A stretch of DNA of 64,000 nucleotides from Aliiroseovarius sp. F47248L. Its GTDB lineage: Bacteria > Pseudomonadota > Alphaproteobacteria > Rhodobacterales > Rhodobacteraceae. The stretch is taken from contig NZ_JALKBF010000001.1 of the NCBI RefSeq assembly GCF_023016085.1, forward strand, positions 2,780,501 through 2,844,500, in the 5' to 3' direction. Made by a program: the position numbers and the translations under genes. Under the pieces are notes generated by a model that saw only the letters and a list, made by a program, of their open reading frames with translations, made no database searches and was not told where the DNA came from. Position 1 is the stretch's first letter. Every line of letters starts with the position of its first letter. Of the stretch, positions 1 to 9,260 are shown piece after piece.

Positions 1-1446
1 CTTCACATGAAGGCGACCATGATGAAGGTCTCGGACCCGATCATCTTCGGTCACGCGGTGAAAGCTTGGCTGGCCCCGGTGTTCGAAAAATTCGGCGACA
101 AGCTGGAGGCGCTGGGCGTCAACCCGAACTCCGGCATGGGCGACCTGCTGGAACGTGTCGAAGGCGACGCCGAGATCATGTCCGCCATCGACGCCCTGAC
201 TGCTGAGCGTCCCGCCATGTATATGGTCGACAGTGATAAAGGCATCACCAACCTGCATGTGCCGTCGGACGTAATCATCGACGCCTCAATGCCCGCCGTG
301 ATCCGCGCGGGCGGCAAGGGTTGGGACGCGGCTGGCAAGAAAGGCGACACCAATTGCGTGATCCCCGACCGCTGCTACGCGACCGTCTATGACGAGACGA
401 TCAACTTCTTCAAGGAAAACGGCAAGCTGGACGTGACCACCGCAGGCGCCGTTGCAAATGTGGGTTTGATGGCGCAGAAAGCCGAGGAATACGGCTCGCA
501 CCCCACCACGTTCGAGGCGCCTGCCGATGGCACCATCCGCATCGTATTGGCAAGCGGCGACACGCTGCATTCGCATGACGTTGAGGCCGGTGATATCTGG
601 CGCGCTTGCACCGTGAAGAAGGCTCCGATTGAAAACTGGATCGAGCTTGCGATGGACCGTCAGCGCCTGACCGGTTCGGAAGCGATCTTCTGGCTGGACG
701 CGAACCGCGCCCATGACGCCGAGCTGATCAAATATGTGAAGCCAGCGCTTGAAAAAGCCGGTGTGGCGGACAAGTTCCAGATCATGGCGCCGCGCGAAGC
801 GACCCGCCAATCACTGGAAACCATCACGGCGGGCAAGGATTCGATTGCCATCACCGGCAACGTGCTGCGCGACTATCTGACCGACCTGTTCCCAATTTTG
901 GAGCTTGGCACCTCGGCCAAGATGCTGTCGATCGTGAAACTGATGCAGGGCGGCGGGCTGTTTGAAACAGGTGCCGGTGGCTCTGCCCCCAAGCACGTTC
1001 AGCAGTTGGTCGAAGAAAACCACCTGCGCTGGGATTCGATGGGTGAGTTCTGCGCGCTTGGCGAAAGTCTGAATTTCCTTGCTGACGCAAAAGGCAACGC
1101 CAAAGCCGGTGTTCTGGGTCGGGCGGCCGAAGATGCCACGCAGGGTATTCTGGACAACAACCGCTCTCCCTCGCGCAAAGTGGGTGAGCCGGACAACCGC
1201 GACAGCCACTATTGGTTTGCGCGTTACTGGGCCGAAGCACTGGCTGCGCAAACAGTCGACGCCGAGATTGCGGCTGAGTTTGCACCGGTGGCAAAAGCTC
1301 TGGCCGATGGTGAAAGTACCATCTTGGCTGAAATCGCAGCCGCCCAAGGCCCAGCGGCTGACATCGGGGGTTATTACCATCCGAGCGTCGAGAAGAAAGC
1401 AAAGGTGATGCGGCCCAGCGCGACGCTGAATGCCATCATCGGCTAA
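1..1446 (+). CDS. icd: Isocitrate dehydrogenase, NADP-dependent, monomeric type (5' truncated)
   Basis: TCA-cycle enzyme that oxidatively decarboxylates isocitrate to 2-oxoglutarate with NADP. The reading frame is open from base 1, so the gene begins outside the window. About 480 residues are visible, while the monomeric family is about 740 long, so roughly the C-terminal two thirds is here. Recognisable stretches are [40 protein letters not shown] (acidic residues of the metal/isocitrate site) and [12 protein letters not shown] with [14 protein letters not shown] near the cofactor site. These belong to the monomeric family, not to the dimeric E. coli type. A strong hairpin terminator follows the stop codon, and the next gene converges on it. 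Confidence 0.95.
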   Translation, partial: LHMKATMMKVSDPIIFGHAVKAWLAPVFEKFGDKLEALGVNPNSGMGDLLERVEGDAEIMSAIDALTAERPAMYMVDSDKGITNLHVPSDVIIDASMPAVIRAGGKGWDAAGKKGDTNCVIPDRCYATVYDETINFFKENGKLDVTTAGAVANVGLMAQKAEEYGSHPTTFEAPADGTIRIVLASGDTLHSHDVEAGDIWRACTVKKAPIENWIELAMDRQRLTGSEAIFWLDANRAHDAELIKYVKPALEKAGVADKFQIMAPREATRQSLETITAGKDSIAITGNVLRDYLTDLFPILELGTSAKMLSIVKLMQGGGLFETGAGGSAPKHVQQLVEENHLRWDSMGEFCALGESLNFLADAKGNAKAGVLGRAAEDATQGILDNNRSPSRKVGEPDNRDSHYWFARYWAEALAAQTVDAEIAAEFAPVAKALADGESTILAEIAAAQGPAADIGGYYHPSVEKKAKVMRPSATLNAIIG

Positions 1447-1469
1447 CGTTACTGACAAAAATATAAATG

Positions 1470-1504
1470 CACCCCGTCATTTTGTGGCGGGGTGTTTTCT
1501 TTTC
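1470..1504 (+). terminator. Rho-independent terminator after icd, probably bidirectional
   Basis: A 10-bp stem (1470-1479 with 1485-1494, one G-U pair) has the 5-base loop TTTTG and is followed by TTTTCTTTTC. It lies 23 bases after the icd stop and just beyond the stop of the convergent gene at 1509, so it can serve both. Confidence 0.85.
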
Positions 1505-1508
1505 TCTA

Positions 1509-2390
1509 TCAGTCCTGGGTCAGCACGTTGGCGCGCAGTAGCTCATCACGATCAGGAAACCAAATGGACCTGTTCGGACTATCGTAGATGCGGGCCGCAA
1601 ATCCTTCGGTGACGCCCTGCTGAACAAAAAAGGACCTATCGCGCTCCTGCTCGTTTTCGATATCGAACTGCGGCAGTTTGGCTGCGTCCATTAACGCGTA
1701 GCCATGAAAGCCCAACTGCGCACCTGAATCAGCGGTGCGTCTTGTCCCGGCTATAAAAACGATCGTGCAGGCCGAGCTGCAATTTTCACCCACATGAGTA
1801 TCTAACTGGGCTGAAATGATCAGTTTTGCCAACCCTCGTGCCTCGAATATATTGCCGCCAGAGCTGTTTAGGTGAAAAGTGTTAAGACCTTTATCGTCAC
1901 TCAGTATTGACGCCATCCGCTTGGTGACACCATGGGTCAACGTGCCATTGAACATTACTGCATTCTGGGTCTTGTCGACGGTCAGTTCATATTGCGCGGC
2001 GCGCATCCGGTCCATCTTTGCTGAATACAGTTCTTCTTCTGGTAGGGCATTGGCAGCCAGCACCAAACCCCACCACTGCGCCAACATCACCGAAATGGCA
2101 ACAATCAATGCGATAATTCCACCCCACAGCGGCAGCATCGAGCTGGACCCTGACAGGTTATGTTCTGCCGCCCGAAAGTACCCGACAGACTGCCAGATCA
2201 GAATAGTCAGATCGCCGGCAATCGCAGCGAACAGAAAAGCTTTGGGCAAAGGTTGCGCCCAAGTCAGCAAGGCAAGGGAGCCAAAGACACACAGGCGCAA
2301 CAGAACCCCGCTTACCCAGAACGATTGGTTCAGGGGGTGTTGTCCGCGCCAATGGGTCGTCAGATATCTCATGCCCCACGATAAGGGCAC
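1509..2390 (-). CDS. Membrane-anchored ClpP-fold (COG3904-like) putative serine protease
   Basis: 293 residues. The N-terminal ~115 residues hold about three hydrophobic segments (around 25-43, 48-65 and 85-112). The C-terminal half resembles the ClpP/crotonase fold of periplasmic COG3904-type proteins. LNSSGGNIFEARGLA matches the oxyanion-loop region, ENCSSACTIVFIAG carries the probable nucleophile serine between two cysteines, and LGFHGY carries the probable catalytic histidine. The substrate is unknown. It starts 27 bases after maeB on the same strand and may be co-transcribed. A GTG at 2390 gives the longest form; an ATG at 2372 is an alternative and neither has a strong ribosome site. 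The fold call is from motifs only. Confidence 0.65.
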   Translation of the reverse strand: MPLSWGMRYLTTHWRGQHPLNQSFWVSGVLLRLCVFGSLALLTWAQPLPKAFLFAAIAGDLTILIWQSVGYFRAAEHNLSGSSSMLPLWGGIIALIVAISVMLAQWWGLVLAANALPEEELYSAKMDRMRAAQYELTVDKTQNAVMFNGTLTHGVTKRMASILSDDKGLNTFHLNSSGGNIFEARGLAKLIISAQLDTHVGENCSSACTIVFIAGTRRTADSGAQLGFHGYALMDAAKLPQFDIENEQERDRSFFVQQGVTEGFAARIYDSPNRSIWFPDRDELLRANVLTQD

Positions 2391-2417
2391 GAGACAAAGA
2401 CGGTCAAATTGCGGATC

Positions 2418-4679
2418 CTAGCTTTCGCCCAACCGTGCTGCCGCCAACACCGCCATGTTCAGAATATCATTCGACGTCGAGTTAGTTGAACAAATCTGGA
2501 TCGGCTGATCAATGCCCGACAGGATCGGGCCAATCACCGTCGCGCCTGCCATTTCCTGCATCAGCTTGACCGAGATCGATGCCGAATGCCGCGCTGGAAC
2601 CACCAAAACATTCGCAGGGCCCGACAGGCGGCAGAACGGATATTGCGCCAACACATCGGCGTTCAGAGCGACATCGGCGGTCATCTCGCCGTCAAACTCG
2701 AAATCAACGCCACGCTTCTCCAGAATCGCAGGCGCTTCGTGCATTTTTTCAGCCCGCTCCGACACCGGATAGCCGAAGGTCGAGAAGCTGACGAAGGCCA
2801 CGCGTGGCTCAAGCCCCAGACCGCGCGCCACAGCGGCGGCACGCTCGGCGATATTTGCCAAGTCGTCCGCTTCGGGCCATTCATGGACCAGCGTATCGGC
2901 AATTAGAACGATCCGTCCTTTGTTCAATACAGCGGTGACGCCTGCGGCGCCATCCGTGGCGCGGGCGTCAAAAACGTGGTTGATCCGATCCAAAATATAG
3001 GCCGACTTACGTGTGGCCCCGGTGATCAATCCATCCCCATGGCCATGCGCCAGCATCAGAGAGGCAAAGACATGCCGGTCACGCGCGGCCAGCCGGTGAA
3101 TGTCATGGCGGTCAAAGCCGTTGCGCTGCAAGCGCTCATACAAAAAGTCTTTATACTGATCCATATGGTCGGTGTTCGCGGCATTGACCACACGCAGCTC
3201 GCGCACTGCATCCCCCAGCCCCTCGGCCTCCAGCTTTGCTTTCACATCCTCTTCTCGGCCAACCACCAACGCGCGGCCATAGCCGTTACGCTGATATTGA
3301 ACCGCTGCCCGCAGCACCTGTGGTGTATCGCCTTCAGCAAACACCATTGTCGCCTGATTCTTGCGCGCCCGTGCTGTGATCCCGCGCAGGATCGAGGCGG
3401 TCGGATCCATTCGCGCCTTGAGGCTTTGTTCATAGCCATCCATGTCGATGATTGGTCGGCGCGCAACGCCCGTGTCCATCCCAGCACGTGCAACCGCAGG
3501 CGGCACGACATAGATCAAGCGCGGATCAAAAGGCGTAGGGATGATGTAATCGCGCCCGAAGGTCAGCTTCTTACCGTAAGCCATCGCAACTTCGTCCGGC
3601 ACATCTTCGCGCGCAAGCTCGGCCAGCGCGCGGGCGCAAGCGATCTTCATTTCATCGTTGATGGCCCGTGCGTTGATGTCTAACGCACCGCGAAACAAGT
3701 ATGGAAAGCCCAACACGTTGTTCACTTGGTTGGGGTAGTCCGACCGGCCGGTGGCAACGATCGCGTCATTGCGCACCTCATGCGCCTCTTCCGGCGTGAT
3801 TTCGGGATCCGGGTTGGCCATCGCGAAAATTACCGGATTATCAGCCATCGAGGCGACCATATCCTGCGTCACAGCCCCCTTGACCGAAACGCCAAGGAAC
3901 ACATCTGCGCCGCTCATCACCTCTTCCAGTGTGCGCAGGTCGGTATTGGCGGCGTGGGCGGATTTCCATTGGTTCATGCCATCCTTGCGGCCCTGATAGA
4001 TAACGCCTTTCGTGTCGCAAACGATGCAATTGTCATGCTTTGCGCCCATCGCTTTGATCAATTCGATACAGGCGATCCCAGCCGCTCCGGCCCCGTTCAA
4101 TACGATCCGGCAATCTTCGATTTTCTTGCCGGAAAGATGCAGTGCGTTCATCAGACCTGCCGCGCAGATCACCGCCGTGCCATGCTGGTCGTCATGAAAG
4201 ACGGGAATGTCCATTTCTTCTTTCAAGCGCTGCTCGATAATGAAACATTCGGGCGCTTTGATGTCCTCAAGGTTGATGCCGCCAAAGGTCGGACCCATCA
4301 GTTTCACGGCGTTGATGAAGGCCTCGGGATCTTCGGTATCCAACTCAATATCAATCGAGTTCACGTCGGCAAAGCGCTTGAATAGAACGGCCTTGCCTTC
4401 CATCACAGGTTTCGACGCCAGCGCACCAAGGTTGCCCAACCCCAGAACCGCCGTCCCGTTCGAGATCACAGCCACCAGATTGCCCTTGTTTGTATAGTCA
4501 TACGCCGTCTGTGGATCAGCGGCGATCGACTCGCATGGCACAGCAACACCGGGGCTGTAGGCCAGTGACAAATCACGTTGCGTAGTCATCGGAACCGAGG
4601 GGGTAACCTCAAACTTGCCGGGCATAGGGTCCAGATGGAAGGCAAGCGCCTCTTCCGAAGTGATTTTAGCTTTGGGCAT
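2418..4679 (-). CDS. maeB: NADP-dependent malic enzyme with C-terminal phosphotransacetylase-like domain
   Basis: Converts malate to pyruvate and CO2 with NADP, supplying pyruvate and NADPH. About 753 residues, normal for the MaeB hybrid family. The N-terminal malic domain shows SPGVAVPC, FKRFADVNSIDIE, the metal-site segment HDDQHGTA and the Rossmann motif GAGAAGIACIEL, then MANPDPEITPEEA. From about residue 430 the sequence becomes phosphate acetyl/butyryl transferase-like; in this family that domain is usually regulatory (acetyl-CoA sensing). I chose the ATG at 4679 (MPKAKITSEEA) because it matches the usual N-terminus; an upstream in-frame extension to 4745 looks non-coding. Divergent from galE. 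Confidence 0.93.
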   Translation of the reverse strand: MPKAKITSEEALAFHLDPMPGKFEVTPSVPMTTQRDLSLAYSPGVAVPCESIAADPQTAYDYTNKGNLVAVISNGTAVLGLGNLGALASKPVMEGKAVLFKRFADVNSIDIELDTEDPEAFINAVKLMGPTFGGINLEDIKAPECFIIEQRLKEEMDIPVFHDDQHGTAVICAAGLMNALHLSGKKIEDCRIVLNGAGAAGIACIELIKAMGAKHDNCIVCDTKGVIYQGRKDGMNQWKSAHAANTDLRTLEEVMSGADVFLGVSVKGAVTQDMVASMADNPVIFAMANPDPEITPEEAHEVRNDAIVATGRSDYPNQVNNVLGFPYLFRGALDINARAINDEMKIACARALAELAREDVPDEVAMAYGKKLTFGRDYIIPTPFDPRLIYVVPPAVARAGMDTGVARRPIIDMDGYEQSLKARMDPTASILRGITARARKNQATMVFAEGDTPQVLRAAVQYQRNGYGRALVVGREEDVKAKLEAEGLGDAVRELRVVNAANTDHMDQYKDFLYERLQRNGFDRHDIHRLAARDRHVFASLMLAHGHGDGLITGATRKSAYILDRINHVFDARATDGAAGVTAVLNKGRIVLIADTLVHEWPEADDLANIAERAAAVARGLGLEPRVAFVSFSTFGYPVSERAEKMHEAPAILEKRGVDFEFDGEMTADVALNADVLAQYPFCRLSGPANVLVVPARHSASISVKLMQEMAGATVIGPILSGIDQPIQICSTNSTSNDILNMAVLAAARLGES

Positions 4680-4921
4680 TGGGGCGGCCTTTGTTAAATG
4701 ATCGTTGTCGGGCAAAGCCTTACAGGGCGTTGGCAGCGGCCTCAACCACTATTGGCGAAATTTTATGTCTTCTGTGTTATTTTTTACGTAATTTTAATGC
4801 GCGAAAAGTGCCAGCAGCCGCAACAACAGGAATTTCGACTTGCTCCTAGCGTCGACATCATTCGCTCGTGCTTTTTGGCCCGATCCGGCCTATACCTCGG
4901 CCAAGGGTCAAGAGGTTTCAC
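4680..4921. other. Divergent maeB-galE intergenic region
   Basis: 242 bases with no gene I can support. It must hold promoters for both maeB and galE. An A/T-rich patch lies at about 4765-4800. The galE end carries a parS-like sequence overlapping the start codon. I could not assign a convincing -35/-10 pair. Confidence 0.5.
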
Positions 4922-4929
4922 GTGGCACA
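4914..4929. promoter_or_regulatory. Degenerate parS-like site at the galE start
   Basis: GGTTTCACGTGGCACA matches the ParB site consensus TGTTTCACGTGAAACA at 13 of 16 positions. The left half is nearly intact and the right half is broken. It spans the galE GTG start (4922). Two perfect copies lie at 15115 and 17020. It may be a weak ParB site or chance. Confidence 0.35.
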
Positions 4930-5932
4930 AAAGATCTTACTCACAGGCGGTGCGGGGTTCATTGGATCTCATACATATGTCGCGCTGAAAAATGCGGGCT
5001 TTGATGCGGTCATCCTGGACAACTTTTCAAACGCGCGGCGCGATGTAACGGACCGGCTAGAGGTAATCACCGGCACGCCCGTAACCTGCATTGAAGGTGA
5101 TGTACTGAGCGAGTCATTGCTGGACCGTATTTTCGCCGATCACGACATCGCCGCTGTCATTCACTTCGCGGCACAGAAGGCGGTGGGGGAAAGTGTCGAA
5201 AAGCCGCTGGAATATCTGAATACCAACATAGCCGGGCTGTATGCCCTGCTAAGGTCGATGCGGCGCGCCGAAGTGTTCAGGTTGGTCTTTTCGTCTTCGG
5301 CCACGGTCTATGGCCAACCCGACCATCTGCCGGTCAACGAGACCGCGGGGCGCAGTTTCAATAACCCCTATGGCTTTACCAAGCTGGTCTGCGAACAATC
5401 GTTAGAACAGATCGCCGCATCAGATGACCGCTGGGCCTTTGGGGTGTTGCGCTATTTTAATCCGGTGGGCGCACATGAAACCGGCCTGATCGGCGAAGAC
5501 CCAAATGACATTCCGAACAACCTTGTCCCCTATATCGCCAAGGTCGCGACCGGAGAGTTGGCTCGGCTTTCCGTCTGGGGCAACGATTACGACACGCCTG
5601 ACGGCACCGGCATTCGCGACTATATCCATGTGATGGATTTGGCGAAAGGCCATGTGCAATCACTTGATGCGCTGCTGACGTCGGGAGCGGGGCACGTGGT
5701 AAATCTTGGCACCGGTACCGGTTACTCAGTGCTTGAGGTGTTGCAAGCCTATGAACGAGCCTGTGGCCACACGCTACCTTACCGGATCGCGCCGCGCCGC
5801 GCCGGCGATGTCGCCTGTGTTTACGGTGATACCCGGTTGGCCAAACAAATCCTGGGTTTCAAGGCGGAATTGGGTCTGGATGAGATGTGCGCGTCAAGCT
5901 GGAACTGGGTCGCGCGTCGCAAAAACACCTGA
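4922..5932 (+). CDS. galE: UDP-glucose 4-epimerase
   Basis: Interconverts UDP-glucose and UDP-galactose for cell-surface polysaccharides. The extended short-chain dehydrogenase fold is clear: N-terminal NAD motif GGAGFIGSH, the serine segment FSSSATVYG, and the YxxxK pair in NPYGFTKLVCE, followed by LRYFNPVGAH and GTGIRDYIHV. The start is taken as GTG 4922 (VAQKILLTGG), preceded by AAGAGG at a 6-base spacing; this gives 336 residues, the usual length. A longer frame from 4868 would add an unconserved leader. The start overlaps a parS-like sequence. It could feed UDP-galactose to the glycosyltransferases at the right end of the window, but that is inference. Confidence 0.93.
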   Translation: MAQKILLTGGAGFIGSHTYVALKNAGFDAVILDNFSNARRDVTDRLEVITGTPVTCIEGDVLSESLLDRIFADHDIAAVIHFAAQKAVGESVEKPLEYLNTNIAGLYALLRSMRRAEVFRLVFSSSATVYGQPDHLPVNETAGRSFNNPYGFTKLVCEQSLEQIAASDDRWAFGVLRYFNPVGAHETGLIGEDPNDIPNNLVPYIAKVATGELARLSVWGNDYDTPDGTGIRDYIHVMDLAKGHVQSLDALLTSGAGHVVNLGTGTGYSVLEVLQAYERACGHTLPYRIAPRRAGDVACVYGDTRLAKQILGFKAELGLDEMCASSWNWVARRKNT

Positions 5933-5995
5933 TGCCCCTTTCGTCCGGGAAGTGAAGGCCATAGTCTGTCGCAAACCGGATCAGGGGGATCGAAG

Positions 5996-8647
5996 GTGAG
6001 CGATAAGACGGCCAAAGTCACGCCGATGATGGCGCAGTTTCTTGAGATCAAGAAAGGCTATCCCGACGCGCTTCTGTTCTATCGCATGGGCGACTTTTAC
6101 GAGCTGTTCTTCGACGACGCCGTTGCCGCCGCCGCCGCGCTGGACATCGCACTGACCAAGCGCGGCAAGCATCTGGACCAGGACATTCCGATGTGCGGCG
6201 TGCCTGTTCATTCTGCCGAAGGTTATCTTCTGACCCTGATCCGCAAAGGGTTCCGCGTCGCCGTTTGCGAACAGATGGAAAACCCGGCCGAGGCCAAGAA
6301 GCGTGGCGCAAAATCCGTGGTGAAGCGTGACGTTGTTCGGCTGGTCACACCCGGCACATTGACCGAGGAAAGCCTGCTGGACGCACGCCGCCATAACTTC
6401 CTCGCAGCTTATAACGAAGTGCGCGATGACGCAGCGCTGGCGTGGGTCGATATCTCGACGGGTGCGTTTCGCGTGATGCCCTGCAATCGCACGCGACTGT
6501 CCCCCGAACTGGCCCGTTTGGCCCCGCGCGAATTGGTGGTCTGTGACGATCTCAGCGCGGAATTGGATGAATTAGTCTCTGAATCCGGCGCGGCTGGCAC
6601 CGATTTGGGGCGGGCAGCCTTCGACAGCACCAGCGCGGAAAAACGTCTGTTGGAGCTGTTCAAGGTCGGATCCCTGGACGCCTTTGGCACCTTCTCTCGT
6701 GCCGAGATTGGCGCGATGGGCGCCATCGTCGAATACCTCGACATCACGCAGAAAGGGAAACTGCCGCTGCTGCGTCCTCCGGTTCGCGAAATGGCACATG
6801 GCACGATGCAAATCGACGCCGCCACCCGGCGCAATCTGGAGCTGACTCACAGCTTGTCCGGCGGGCGGGACGGGTCGCTGTTGTCCGTGGTCGACCGGAC
6901 CGCGACGGCAGGTGGCGGCCGGCTGCTGGAGCGGCGACTGTCCAGCCCCTCTTGCGATCTGGCGGAGATCCGTGCGCGGCTGGATGGCGTGACATTCTTC
7001 AAAGAGGCATCTCGGTTGACCGAAGATGTCCGGGCCGCGCTGCGCAAGGTGCCCGACATCGACCGCGCCTTGTCGCGCCTTGGATTGGATCGTGGCGGTC
7101 CACGCGATCTGGTCGCAATTCGCAGCGGGGTCGCCGCGGCGGCAGACATCGCCACGATGCTTTCGGATCAGGATTTGCCCGACAATCTTTCCGGCGCAGC
7201 AAGCGCGCTGACCGGGCATGACGCACTATCTCACCTTTTGAATGAGGCCCTGGTCACAGAGCCGCCCCTTCTGGTCCGCGACGGCGGGTTCATCGCGCCG
7301 GGGTACGACCCTGATCTGGACGAAGCGCGTCAACTTCGCGACGAGGGGCGCGGCGTGATCGCGGGTATGCAGGCGCAATATGCGGAACATACCGGCATCA
7401 GCAGTCTGAAGATCAAGCACAACAATGTGCTTGGCTATTTCATCGAGACAACCGCCACCCACGCGCAGAAGATGCTCGGCGCGCCACTGTCAGAACACTA
7501 TATTCATCGTCAAACCACCGCCAATGCGGTGCGGTTCACCACGGTCGCGCTCAGCGATATGGAAACCAAAATTCTGAACGCAGGAAATCGGGCGCTGGAG
7601 ATCGAAAAGCGTCTCTATTCGACCTTGGTTGCGGAAGTATTGACCCAAGCCACCGAGATCGCGAACACCGCCCGCGCCTTGGCTGAGCTGGATGTGGCGG
7701 CAGGTTTTGCAACGCTCGCTCGGTCTGAAAACTGGACCGCGCCGAAAGTGGATGACAGCCGCGTCTTCGATGTGCAGGCCGGGCGCCACCCCGTGGTCGA
7801 AGCCGCATTGAAGCGGTCCGGCGATCCATTCGTCGCCAATGATTGTCGTTTGTCCGACGGTGAGCGAGATGCCGATATCTGGCTGCTGACCGGTCCCAAT
7901 ATGGCCGGTAAGTCGACCTTTCTACGGCAGAACGCATTGATCGCCCTATTGGGACAGAGCGGCAGTTATGTACCTGCGAAGTCTGCCCATATTGGCATTG
8001 TGTCACAATTGTTCAGCCGCGTTGGTGCATCGGACGACTTGGCACGCGGGCGCTCGACCTTCATGGTGGAAATGGTTGAAACCGCCGCAATTCTGAACCA
8101 AGCCAACGACAGGGCGCTGGTCATACTGGACGAAATCGGACGCGGCACCGCTACCTATGACGGCTTGTCGATTGCCTGGGCCACGCTGGAACATCTGCAC
8201 GATGTAAACCAATGTCGTGCCCTGTTCGCCACACATTATCACGAGATGACGCAGCTTGCCGCCAAGCTGGAAGGCGTGGAAAACGCAACAATCGCCGTGA
8301 AAGAGTGGGAGGGCGACGTCGTCTTCCTGCACGAGGTGCGCAAAGGCGCGGCGGACCGGTCCTATGGGGTTCAGGTCGCCAAGTTGGCCGGCCTGCCAGA
8401 CAGCGTAATCGCCCGCGCCAACACGGTTCTGGAGGCGCTGGAAAAAGGCGAGCGCGAAGGCACCGGGCAAAAGGCCGTGATCGACGATCTTCCCTTGTTT
8501 GCGGCCACACCCGCTCCGGTGCAAACCGTCGCATGTGGCCCGTCAGACGTCGAGCTGACCCTGGCCGACATTCAACCCGACGGGCTAAGCCCGATAGAGG
8601 CGTTGAACCTGCTTTATCAGCTTAAGGAAAAACTAGGCGGCCAATAG
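5996..8647 (+). CDS. mutS: DNA mismatch repair protein MutS
   Basis: Recognises mismatches and small loops and recruits MutL with ATP. 883 residues, slightly longer than E. coli MutS (853). The N-terminal mismatch-recognition segment MGDFYELFFDDA carries the Phe-x-Glu motif (about residues 30-41). The ATPase core has Walker A GPNMAGKSTFLRQNA (about 633), then FSRVGASDDLARGRSTFMVEM, Walker B LVILDEIGRGTATYDG and FATHYHEMTQL. The C-terminus has LSPIEALNLLYQLKEKL. It starts with GTG at 5996 after a GGGGGA stretch. It lies 63 bases after galE on the same strand and ends at a terminator shared with grpE. Confidence 0.96.
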   Translation: MSDKTAKVTPMMAQFLEIKKGYPDALLFYRMGDFYELFFDDAVAAAAALDIALTKRGKHLDQDIPMCGVPVHSAEGYLLTLIRKGFRVAVCEQMENPAEAKKRGAKSVVKRDVVRLVTPGTLTEESLLDARRHNFLAAYNEVRDDAALAWVDISTGAFRVMPCNRTRLSPELARLAPRELVVCDDLSAELDELVSESGAAGTDLGRAAFDSTSAEKRLLELFKVGSLDAFGTFSRAEIGAMGAIVEYLDITQKGKLPLLRPPVREMAHGTMQIDAATRRNLELTHSLSGGRDGSLLSVVDRTATAGGGRLLERRLSSPSCDLAEIRARLDGVTFFKEASRLTEDVRAALRKVPDIDRALSRLGLDRGGPRDLVAIRSGVAAAADIATMLSDQDLPDNLSGAASALTGHDALSHLLNEALVTEPPLLVRDGGFIAPGYDPDLDEARQLRDEGRGVIAGMQAQYAEHTGISSLKIKHNNVLGYFIETTATHAQKMLGAPLSEHYIHRQTTANAVRFTTVALSDMETKILNAGNRALEIEKRLYSTLVAEVLTQATEIANTARALAELDVAAGFATLARSENWTAPKVDDSRVFDVQAGRHPVVEAALKRSGDPFVANDCRLSDGERDADIWLLTGPNMAGKSTFLRQNALIALLGQSGSYVPAKSAHIGIVSQLFSRVGASDDLARGRSTFMVEMVETAAILNQANDRALVILDEIGRGTATYDGLSIAWATLEHLHDVNQCRALFATHYHEMTQLAAKLEGVENATIAVKEWEGDVVFLHEVRKGAADRSYGVQVAKLAGLPDSVIARANTVLEALEKGEREGTGQKAVIDDLPLFAATPAPVQTVACGPSDVELTLADIQPDGLSPIEALNLLYQLKEKLGGQ

Positions 8648-8649
8648 AA

Positions 8650-8680
8650 AACGCCACCGTTTCCAGGGGCGTTCTGTTTG
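8650..8680. terminator. Weak hairpin between convergent mutS and grpE
   Basis: A 6-bp stem AACGCC/GGCGTT (8650-8655 with 8668-8673) is followed by CTGTTT on the plus strand; on the minus strand the hairpin leads into TTTTC. Its location between two stop codons 39 bases apart supports a shared terminator, although the stem is short. Confidence 0.5.
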
Positions 8681-8686
8681 GCTTGT

Positions 8687-9250
8687 TTATTTCGGCGTCG
8701 ACGAAACGCCCACCTGCGCGGGGCGCAGTAGACGATCATGCAGCATGAAGCCTTCGCCCATCACCTGAATGATATCACCGGCCTTGGAGCCGGGCACCGG
8801 GGCTTCGAACATCGCCTCATGCACTTCAGGGTCGAACTTTTCACCAATCTCAGGTGACAACAGGCGAATGCCGTGTTTCTCAAAAATGTTCAAAAGCGAC
8901 CGCATCGTCAGCTCGACACCTTCGACCAGCGCCTTGGCACCATCACCCGCATCGCCTGCAGCCTCTAGCGCGCGCTTCATGTTGTCGTACACAGGCAGCA
9001 TATCGCGTGCCAGCTTCGATCCACCATACTGCTCGGCTTCGCGGCGATCACGTTCGCCACGCTTGCGGGTATTCTCGGCATCCGCCAAAGCCCGCATGAA
9101 ACGGTCCTTGAATTCATCCCGTTCGGCGCGCAAGGCGGCCAGCTCGTCAACCGGGTCTTCCTCGGTCAAATCAATCTCTACTTCCTCGGTCATCAGCTCT
9201 TCGATTGCCGTTTCCAAGTTCTCTACTGCATCATTCTTTGCGTCAGCCAT
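8687..9250 (-). CDS. grpE: Nucleotide exchange factor GrpE
   Basis: Promotes ADP release from DnaK (encoded at 53.2-55.1 kb). 187 residues. An acidic N-terminus is followed by a long charged helix (about 35-75, LAALRAERDEFKDRFMRALA) that forms the dimer coiled coil, then the four-helix region with LLNIFEKHGI. The C-terminal beta domain shows EKFDPEVHEAM and the family signature GFMLHDRLLRPAQVGV. It begins 10 bases after hrcA, so the two form an operon. Confidence 0.95.
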   Translation of the reverse strand: MADAKNDAVENLETAIEELMTEEVEIDLTEEDPVDELAALRAERDEFKDRFMRALADAENTRKRGERDRREAEQYGGSKLARDMLPVYDNMKRALEAAGDAGDGAKALVEGVELTMRSLLNIFEKHGIRLLSPEIGEKFDPEVHEAMFEAPVPGSKAGDIIQVMGEGFMLHDRLLRPAQVGVSSTPK

Positions 9251-9260
9251 CTCTTCGCCT

